NCBI GenBank assembly: GCA_003024785.1
Contig: PUQB01000443.1
Coordinates: 1 to 64,000 of the forward strand
Direction: 5' to 3'
DNA: 64,000 nucleotides
DNA from: Selaginella tamariscina
Taxonomy: Eukaryota > Streptophyta > Lycopodiopsida > Selaginellales > Selaginellaceae
Shown here: positions 56,488-64,000 of the stretch, piece by piece
How positions within the stretch are numbered: the stretch's first letter is position 1
Layout of the letters: every line of letters starts with the position of its first letter
Made by a program: the position numbers and the translations under genes
Notes under the pieces: generated by a model
The model's input: the letters and a program-made list of their open reading frames with translations, nothing else
Databases searched by the model: none
What the model was told of the DNA's origin: nothing

Positions 56488-57272
56488 CCGGGGCGGCGGG
56501 ATTAATCCGGCCATTTTTTTTCGCCTCTTTGAAGAGGTGGCGGGATTAATCCCGCCACCATCTCTTTCATAGCTATGGCAGAATTAGTTCGGGCAATGCT
56601 TCTCCGCCTCTTAAAAAGAGCGGCGAGATTAATCCCGCCGATAACTCTCTCAACTGATAATGATTTACTTGAATTTATTAGAAAGAGTTGTCGGCGGGAT
56701 TAATCTCGCCAACCATTTTAGGAGGCAGAGAAGGGGTGGCGGGATTAATCTCGCCACTACTTCCCTGTTTTAAATATTTGTGGGCAGAATTCATCCCGAA
56801 TCTCTTTGAAATCATAGTTTCGGAGAGAGTTGTGGGCGGGATTAATCCCGCCGCTTATTCCCCGTCGTCAGAGTTGTGGGCGGGATTAATCCGCCTATTC
56901 TCCGTCGTCAGTGTTGTGGGCGGGATTAATCCCGCCCCCTCTTCCTCGTCGGAGGAATTTGCGGCGGGATTAATCCCGCCGACTCTCACAGACGAGGAAG
57001 ATCCGGCGGCGGGATTAATCCCGCCGGTACTTCCTAGTCGGAGGGAGCCCGCGGGATTAATCCCGCCGCTACTTCCTCGTCGGAGGGACCGCGGCGGGAT
57101 TAATCCCGCCGTACTTCCTCTCTGAGGGAGCCCGCGGCGGGATTAATCCCGCCGACTCTCTCCGAGGGGTAAGTGCGCGGGATTAATCCCGCCGACTCTC
57201 TCCGAAGGGGTAGAGTCGGCGGGATTAATCCCGCCGACTCCTCTGAGGGATCTGGGCGGGATTAATCCCGCC
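56488..57272. repeat. Palindrome array 2: about 18 units of GGCGGGATTAATCCCGCC
   Basis: The right part (56834-57272) has about 11 nearly perfect palindromes spaced 38-45 bp, separated by short spacers related to each other (CTACTTCCTCGTCGGAGGGA, ACTCTCTCCGAGGGG). The left part is degenerate. It sits just upstream of, or in an intron of, the transposase-like gene. Confidence 0.9.
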
Positions 57273-57412
57273 CATCAGTTGTATTAATAAACATGAGATA
57301 TTATCTTATAATAATTATGTATTATTGCACATGCATATTATTAAGCAACCAGTTAGATTTCTTAAAATATTGCATAAACAGATATCATAAATAACAATTA
57401 TTTATGTGCAGG

Positions 57413-60400
57413 ACAATATGTTAATACTGGAGATAAAGTATGTCTTCTTCGGAACAACGAGATAGTTGGCACTGGAACTGTGGAAGTTCGAGATATAATG
57501 CATCATGTCACAATATTGCCCAAGGATCTTGTGTGTACGTATGGGTGAACACCATTTTCAAGCATGTTGAGGTTCTGGGAATGGAATTTGAGGAGGGTTC
57601 TCCTGTATTGTGGAATTTGGATGAAGTCAAGGCTGACACAGAATATAGAGTCACAAACAAATAGTAGCACGAGTTTACCAGATGATGGCTTGCCTGCTGT
57701 GATGGATGAGGTGATTCTCTTTCTTCATGAGATTGAAGTCGGAGAGGCATCATCACAGCTATAAATCCAATGGAAGCAGTGTCAGAAGAGAAACTAGGGT
57801 CCGACTTCGTGGGTGTAGTTGTGACAGAGGTTTCACCTAATGGCACATTTATCCTGGATCCCTCGTGAGGTGGCGAACATCTGAATTAAGACGGCAAGAT
57901 GGTTCAACATATTCTGGGTTGGATTTCAATAATAACAACCCGGAAGAACAACTCATATTTGAAGAGGTTCCTTGCATTGGTCCTATTGTAAGAAAAAGGC
58001 GATTCATGGGTTGTAGATCTTCCCCTGCAAGTTTCAGCAAGAGGGTAAGATGGATCCTACATCTTCCGAAAGTGTTACGAGCATTTCCACGATTGACTGT
58101 TGCAAGAAGAAGTGTTGTCAGATGGCAGACCGGAATGAAATTACCCAATGTAGACATGTCTTTCGTATGCTCACCCAAAAGCAAAGGCATGAGTTTGTAT
58201 ATGCTGCACTAACTGGGTGTATTGATGGAATGGCCTCGGACACAGGTTATCAGAGTACATCCATGGTATTTAATAAGGTGGCCATCTGCTTCAAAGCTTG
58301 GTACAGTATATACGGGATCCCAAAGACCACGTTCTACCGTCGGAGGGATGAGTGGCTAGATGGAGCGCGAACCTCAGTACATGGGAACACTGGCTTGGTC
58401 AAAACCCGCTCTCACATTATGGCAGCCATAGAGATACTCAAGGCTTTTGTGGAAGCAAATGCAGACAGGATGCCTCACAAATGCCGAACCACAAATGCAG
58501 GGGTCAGGGAAAATCTCAAGGTTTTGCCTTCATCTACACTCAATTGAAGCTGTGTGAACATGTGAACAAGTGCCTCAGTTTGATGGGGCTCCAAGCAATC
58601 TGCACTGGTACCTTCAACAACATATGGAATACTCATTTTAAGGATGTGGAGATTGCAAAACACTCTAGCTTTTCCAAGTGTGACACTTGTACATCATTGA
58701 AGGCTGCAGAGGCTTGTGCAAAAACCTTGGTGGAGATCACTGCCATTCAAAAGAAGATGGAGGCCCACATGATTGCACAACAAACTTGCCGGTCTCAGTA
58801 CTATGCACACCGCATGCTTTCTGTGTCACGCCCATCAGAGTACCTGTGCTTGATCCATGACAAGATGGATCATTCAAAGACCAGCATTCCAAAGCTCTTG
58901 CAACACCAAAGTGCCTTGGAAATGTCATGAAACTTCCGATTTCATTGACAGGTGTGCTAACACATGGACACGGTTGTGAGTCATATGGACACTTTTCACT
59001 TCCACATTGGTCTAGCGACTCCAATTTCACTATTGGGTCGTTGCCATGTGTTTCAGAAACCTTGAAGCCCACTCACAGACAAGTCCTATCAGTGATCTCA
59101 AAGTGAAGAAACAACACCTTCAACCTTTACATAATGCTCTCATGAACACGTCTGCACTTGAGGCTACTTGGGAATATGAGAGGCATTGTCAGCAACCTGC
59201 ACAAAAAACAGATGGCCCTGTTGAGAGTTCAGGTTCAGTGGAGGGATCTAGCTCAAATAGTGTACATGTGTCCTCAACATCAAATAAGCTTCCTCGTCAT
59301 TTGCTTTTACAGATGGATAATTGTGCAGGCGAGAACAAAAATAGGTAAATCATTTTACTTAAGGGTTTCTCAAGCTCATACTTACTTTTATTTTCTAGAT
59401 ATGTGCTAGCATACTTGTCAATGCTTGTTGCCAAAGGTGTGTTTGAAACAATCACGCTCAGTTTCTTATGGTTGGTCACACTCATGAAGATATTGATGCG
59501 TTCTTCAGCAAGGTCTCCAACTCTACAAAAAGGACAAGTGCACTTACCTTACCGCATATGATGAATCTTTTTGAAAATTGCATCTCCAAAAAAAGTTGTG
59601 CTTTGCTTGTGACTGAGGTGCCAGACTTCAAAAAATTTCTCAAGGAGTATATAAAAGAGGGAGTGATTCTTTAGTTGGTCACCTTGTGCCGCTACAATTC
59701 TTTTTCTCCATACAAGATGGTATACCTATTATGCAGTACAAGTTACGGCCATCAGAGCAGGAGTGGTTACCGAAAGAGGGGTTAATGCTCTTCAAAAGTG
59801 GAGAGAATGGAAAGCCACTTCTCCTAGAAGGACAACCAGACCCTATTCCATTGAGTGCCCAGCTCAAGGAACAAGAGGTTATTATTGATGGCATCAAAAA
59901 TATGTGGCATGGTTCAAAAAAATGCTAAAGAATTCTGATAAGGCAACTGGTTACTCAGAACTATATAAGCATGTGGTTGACTATTGGGAGACTGTTTTCG
60001 AGAGTTGGAAGGGCCTACTCTCACAAGTACAGAATTGCAACACCCTTTTTGGCCTAAAACAAGGTGGCGAGAGGAGATTGAAATGACATCACTAAGCACA
60101 GACCACATAGAAGCCAGTAGTGATGTGGAAGTGCAAACCCCACACTTTGTTGGACAAAGGAACCAAAACCTAAAGCATACTTTGATTGCTGCCAGGATCT
60201 TCAAAAACTAATGATGGTTCTCATTACTCCAGATGCGTCATATAATCAACCTATTTGGATGGGTCAAATTATCGACACACCTGAAGTAATCACAAAAAAT
60301 ACTATTGTTAAGGTTGCATGGTTCAAACCACAAAAAAGGCGACACGAGAAGAGAAGAAAGATATAATGGATACCTAGAAAAACATGGTCTCCCAATCAAA

Positions 60401-60512
60401 AAGACCCAGCATGTTTTATAAATGTTAATCCATTCGATATGGTGGATGTCAAGAAGCGTTGATAAAGTCACGATTAACAAAACTGCAAGGAATGTATGTT
60501 TTCTGAAGCTTA
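57413..60512 (+). pseudogene. DUF7869-type transposase-like gene, copy B
   Basis: An acceptor GTGCAG opens the exon at 57413. The N-terminal block GDKVCLLRNNEIVGTGTVEV, then HHVTILPKDLVCV and EEGSPVLWNLDEV, resembles the small Tnp1/En/Spm-associated domain; this is a tentative match. A Cys-rich block CCKKKCCQMADRNEITQCRH and VFRMLTQKQRHEFVYAAL follows near 58097-58197, the usual N-terminal mark of DUF7869 proteins. Then come GIPKTTFYRRRDEWLDG, CDTCTSLKAAEACA, LIHDKMDHSKTSIPKLL, LLQMDNCAGENKNR, an intron at about 59345-59399, and VGHTHEDIDAFFSKV. Shifts near 58525, 59465, 59660 and 59900 break the frame, so this copy is dead although most blocks are intact. Total length would exceed 900 codons. 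Confidence 0.7.
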
Positions 60513-60976
60513 AAGCAATTACAAAATTATAAATATCATATATTTAATATTCATAATTATTATAAACTCTTTAATAATAGTACCAAATTGTTTACTTAAC
60601 TATATAAATTTAAAAAATGATATGGAAGATTGACTATATTATTATAAGATTTTATATAATATTATACTACTACAAATTTTTAATTAAAATGTTATATTTA
60701 AATATTAATATTTAATAACAACATCAATATTTATATAATGTACCTCTTATGCTCTTCCTTAATTGTTATATTAGGCAATATATTATATAATTTAATACCT
60801 TCTACTTTTATAATGTTATTAATTTTTGTTTAATGAATGCTATAATTTATATAAGGGTAGAATACAAAATAGAATATTCTAAAGAATATTCTATTTTCAA
60901 ACATATATTCTAAGAATATTCCTTTAATATTAGAAAATGCTAATTAAATAGCTAAAATTGCTAATGGGACTATAGC
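60513..60976. repeat. Right subterminal AT-rich region
   Basis: It is a near copy of 2212-2691, including GAATATTCTAAAGAATATTC-type palindromes at about 60872-60922. No gene. Confidence 0.6.
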
Positions 60977-60998
60977 CATGCCCATTTTAGTTACAACT
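60977..60998 (-). repeat. Right TIR of the 13-kb transposon
   Basis: CATGCCCATTTTAGTTACAACT, identical to 2692-2713 and inverted relative to 47966-47987 with two mismatches. Followed by TGCA. Confidence 0.8.
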
Positions 60999-61002
60999 TG
61001 CA

Positions 61003-61300
61003 TATTGTCAACTAGTTGTGCCGAGTTTACCACTTCTCGAAGGTTCAGCCATGTGGTTTTGTGTTGTTTCCTTGGATAGGCAAGGCAAAGGCTAACTGTG
61101 GTAACCAAGGTGCCTCTTTGCCCTCCATTAACCTCTCTTGGCCCACCTGACGCATCTTCCTGGCTAGTTGGTACTCGCTGATCTGCAATTGTTCAAACGA
61201 GTAAATCCTGACTCTTCGGTCTCTCTTTTTGGTCGCAAACCTACTTGCTACGGTGAACTCCATCTGTGTGTAATTAATATTCCTCCATAGTTGCCACAAA
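61003..61300 (-). pseudogene. Family 1 gag N-terminus, diverged copy
   Basis: On the minus strand it reads MEFTVASRFATKKRDRRVRI, YSFEQLQISEYQLARKMRQV and GQERLMEGKEAPWLPQ. The same N-terminus follows the LTR in at least three other copies. It is more diverged than those, perhaps a separate subfamily. Confidence 0.6.
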
Positions 61301-61667
61301 TGGTCGTTGGGGACTCTGCAAGCCAGATGTGGGGTGACTTACAAAGCCTTGGTGGTCGCCAGGACACTATTACTAGTGTTTAATTTTGGGGGTTACACTG
61401 ATGAGTCGGCCTTTACCTCGGGAGCACTGGAAGGTGCTATGATGGCCTCTACTTGAATGCCAGGTAGGATTCCACTATGCGCAGTGTTGTTGCCCCTTGT
61501 TGTATCACGTTGGGCTTGGAGTGGAGCAGAGGAGAGTAATCAAGAGAGATGGGGGACAGAAGCAATCTAGAGATATATATATATTGCATGGCTGGATATA
61601 GTGTGGCCTTAGAGAAGGTGGAGCAAGATACAAAGAAGAAGACTAACTAGAAGGATCCCGACCCACT
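61301..61667 (-). mobile_element. Family 1 LTR, inverted, cut by the assembly gap
   Basis: It begins TGGTCGTTGGGGACTC on the plus strand, matching the R-U5 half of the family, and runs into the gap at CGACCCACT. Confidence 0.65.
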
Positions 61668-61980
61668 NNNNNNNNNNNNNNNNNNNNNNNNNNNNNNNNN
61701 NNNNNNNNNNNNNNNNNNNNNNNNNNNNNNNNNNNNNNNNNNNNNNNNNNNNNNNNNNNNNNNNNNNNNNNNNNNNNNNNNNNNNNNNNNNNNNNNNNNN
61801 NNNNNNNNNNNNNNNNNNNNNNNNNNNNNNNNNNNNNNNNNNNNNNNNNNNNNNNNNNNNNNNNNNNNNNNNNNNNNNNNNNNNNNNNNNNNNNNNNNNN
61901 NNNNNNNNNNNNNNNNNNNNNNNNNNNNNNNNNNNNNNNNNNNNNNNNNNNNNNNNNNNNNNNNNNNNNNNNNNNNNNNN
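61668..61980. other. Assembly gap (N run)
   Basis: 313 unknown bases. The two sides belong to different elements (inverted family 1 LTR and plus-strand chromovirus end), so the gap hides a junction. Confidence 0.99.
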
Positions 61981-62528
61981 GGTCCCAAGACTCGTGGAAC
62001 TCGTCCTTAGGGAGGAGGTGCTGTCACGACCCGATACAGGATACAGGATACAGGATACGACATACAGGATTCAGCCTACAGGATATGCGATACAGGATTT
62101 GCAGGATTCCACAGGATATCCACAGGATATTCGGACACAGGATATTGCAGGATATTCTACAGGATATTCCACAGGATATTGCAGGATATCCTACAGGATA
62201 TTCCTATAGGATAAGGATGACCAATTTTGGCTAGTGACTAGATTAGGCTCATGACCAGATTAGCTTGGAGTTGTGAGCATAAAAGCTCCGACCTAATTGT
62301 TGTACAATCAGTTACAATCAACACCAGTCATTCTACGATTATTCTTGTTCCTTGTTCTTGTCTTACTCTTTGCCTCCTGCTCCTGTCTTGCTCCCGGATC
62401 CTGTCTTGTTCTTGGATCCGTCCTGTTCCTGTTCCTAGTTCCTGTCCTGCTCTCGGTCCTGTTCCTGAGTCAAGCCTTCCTGTTCTCGGAATCCTACTTG
62501 CTTCCTGGTTCCTGGATCGTGGCTGACA
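61981..62528 (+). mobile_element. Chromovirus 3' end and LTR3, copy 2
   Basis: 61981-62021 matches the coding end plus purine tract seen at 26458-26498. The LTR runs from TGTCACGACCCG (62022) to GGCTGACA (62528), 507 bp. An acaggat minisatellite with a different unit arrangement lies at 62035-62215, and the leader GCATAAAAGCT near 62277. Confidence 0.75.
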
Positions 62529-62552
62529 ACTCCTCCCATGCTTGAGGAGCTT

Positions 62553-62803
62553 TTAAATCTCTCCTAACTCATCTGTTAGAACATATAAACCGTCTTCAAT
62601 CCTCTCAAACTCCTCTTGGTACTCAACATCGTAATCCACTTGCTTACGGAAGAGTGTTCGTAGTTCATTCGTGAGAGCTCCCTGATCCCACACAAGCACA
62701 TCCTCATCACCTCCATGAATCTCCCAGCAATACTTTGGATTAGCCGACATGATATCTGCTTAACATAGCAAAGCAAGGTTATTTCAACCTGACTTTGATA
62801 CCA
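62553..62803 (-). pseudogene. gag start with tRNA-iMet-type primer binding site of another LTR element
   Basis: On the minus strand TGGTATCAAAGTCAGG (62803-62788) is a near match to the initiator-Met tRNA complement used as primer site by many plant LTR elements. About 40 bp later an open frame begins: MSANPKYCWEIHGGDEDVLV, then WDQGALTNELRTLFRKQVDY. It is a short acidic gag-like start, cut by LTR3 at 62528. Confidence 0.5.
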
Positions 62804-62806
62804 AGT

Positions 62807-62875
62807 TGTTACACTCCTATGGCACCATACCTAGATGCTACTTAAACCTTAGAGCACACTAGCCTTGTCAGAGTT
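62807..62875 (-). mobile_element. U5 remnant of an LTR
   Basis: On the minus strand it ends GGAGTGTAACA three bases before the primer site, as an LTR end should. Only about 70 bp remain before the family 2 insertion. Confidence 0.4.
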
Positions 62876-64000
62876 TTAACCCAAAGGGCCAACATGTGGC
62901 AACACGTGGCTGCCAGGTGGCCATTCGGCGTCACCCTGTGTGAGCAACGCTAAGTTTTCCAGAACAACCCCAACGACCCCTAGGGTTAGACTCTAATGCC
63001 CAAGTGGACAGGAGACTTAGGGTTTAGCCTAAGTCTCCCTAGAATGTCTGCCCCCAGAATCCTTGAGGGATACCCTAGTTGACTTAGGGTTTAGCCTAAG
63101 TCTCCCTAGAGTGTCTACCCCCAAAACCCTTGAGGGATAACCCTAGTTGACTTAGGGTCTTGCCCTAGAAGACCTAGACAGGCTCATGCCCTAACCCCCA
63201 TCAAGGAGACGTGTGTTCCACACATACCCCTGGACAGAGCTAAGGCATTGTCACTTACCCCTTGAGGAATCACCCTCATCCGGGAGTACAATCCTTTAGG
63301 GTGACAAGGGTACCCTGAACCACGACTAACCCCTAAGGGTTTGAGTGGCCAAGTTATACCTTAGACCTAGGGCCAGTACTTAGTGAGGACACGAGTGTGC
63401 TCCGTAGGCGGACACGAGTGTTCTGCTAAGCAAACTCCCTAAGGCTAAGTTTGGGATAACCCTAAGCACATGACCTTGCGAGTGCCTTACGAAAGGGCTT
63501 TTGCTAATGAGCTTAGGTTGTTCAACCCCTGGATTCCAACGAGACACTCCCCTAGCCAAGTGTACCAAAGCACACCTAATTACGAAACCTAACCTCCCTT
63601 GAGCGGATGCCCAAGGCTTAGCACCCTAGTGCAAGCACAAGCATGCCTGTTTGCTAGAGTATCCAACCCCTTAGCGACAAGCCCATGACATAATCCCAAA
63701 GGGCGTGCCTCGGGCGTGCCTCGGGCGTTATATCATGTGACGTTTAGCCCAATGTCACATCTCCATGTGACACTGCCTTCCATGATGTGGGCTATCATGC
63801 CATAGCCCTTAGATTCAAGAGTTGCACCAAGTACCACACAACGTGGTTCCTAAATGCCAACTCTAGAACCCCTCAATGAACCCTCAGGAACCAGGTAACG
63901 TGAACCTGTCAAACAAGATCCCACGCCCACAGTTGGATAAGGACACGGATGTGCCTTGCTTGGCCGTGAGTGCTACACCTAGCTTGACGTGGAGGAGGAG
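62876..64000 (-). mobile_element. Family 2 element, inverted, running off the window
   Basis: It begins TGTCAGAGTTTTAACCC and matches 43505-44640 in the same orientation. The right end lies outside the window. Confidence 0.75.

Larger units (their letters stand above)
47966..60998. mobile_element. 13-kb cut-and-paste DNA transposon with three cargo genes
   Basis: The left end is CGTTGTAACTAAAGTGGGC and the right end, read inward on the minus strand, is AGTTGTAACTAAAATGGGC; over 22 bp there are two mismatches. TGCA lies outside both ends (47962-47965 and 60999-61002), a candidate 4-bp target duplication. Content from left: phosphatase-like gene (-), gene 2 (-), gene 3 (-), palindrome array 1, microsatellites, palindrome array 2, transposase-like gene (+). 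Copy A at 1-6379 shares the ends and at least three of the genes. The flanks are two different parts of family 1, so the insertion is younger than those elements or lies at one of their rearranged junctions. The true first base of the TIR is uncertain by a few nucleotides. Confidence 0.75.

Noticed and set aside
56688..57125. 145-codon open frame with repeated AGLIPP / GGINPAA
   Set aside because: It is the translation of the palindrome array; the same peptide appears on both strands because the DNA unit is palindromic.
56488..57272. CRISPR-like regular repeat-spacer layout
   Set aside because: Units are palindromic and the spacers are similar to each other; the context is a plant transposon with no cas genes.
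61647..61988. 113-residue frame on the minus strand
   Set aside because: It consists of the N gap.

Overview
The window looks like repeat-dense plant nuclear DNA. Supporting signs are a short run of the plant telomere motif TTTAGGG, Ty3/gypsy chromovirus and Tat/Athila-like pol sequences, GT-AG introns, and no bacterial-style operons. I cannot name the species; the style would fit a streptophyte with a large genome, perhaps a non-seed plant. I see no intact host gene, tRNA or rRNA. Almost every interval is a transposable element or part of one, most of them broken and nested.

The most interesting object is a 13-kb DNA transposon at about 47966-60998, with 22-bp imperfect terminal inverted repeats (TIRs) and TGCA on both sides. 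On the minus strand it carries, from the left end inward, an FCP1/NLI-type HAD phosphatase-like gene, an unrecognised acidic-tailed gene ('gene 2') and a second unrecognised gene ('gene 3'). A large non-coding centre follows. It holds two arrays of an 18-bp perfect palindrome (GGCGGGATTAATCCCGCC), microsatellites and a third repeat. A plus-strand transposase-like gene of the DUF7869 type (GHTHEDID, MDNCAGENKN) runs to the right end. A second, rearranged copy fills 1-6379: the transposase and right end come first, then gene 2 and the phosphatase in inverted order, ending in the left-end TIR. The cargo genes being shared by two diverged copies is what makes them look like a standing part of the element.

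The 6.4-48 kb interval between the copies is a nest of LTR retroelements. 'Family 1' is the most abundant. It has LTRs of about 690 bp with a conserved CACTATATAAGCAGG box, a long gag with CCHC knuckles, a retropepsin-like motif, and a second ORF (an N-terminal domain followed by a coiled coil) just before the 3' LTR. No copy shows reverse transcriptase, so it is probably non-autonomous. 'Family 2' consists of 0.9-1.8 kb solo-LTR-like insertions with clear 5-bp target duplications. 'LTR3' is the 3' LTR of a chromodomain-bearing chromovirus and contains an acaggatat minisatellite. There are three gypsy pol remnants: 6.4-9.8 kb (+), 16.4-18.5 kb (+) and 19.1-26.2 kb (-). The last has an extra 2-kb ORF downstream of integrase.

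The right edge (61.0-64 kb) holds more family 1, a 313-bp assembly gap, a second LTR3, a gag start with a tRNA-iMet-type primer site, and a family 2 copy that runs off the window.

Translations were read by eye. Exon borders and frameshifts come mainly from comparing copies within the window, and no homology search was run.
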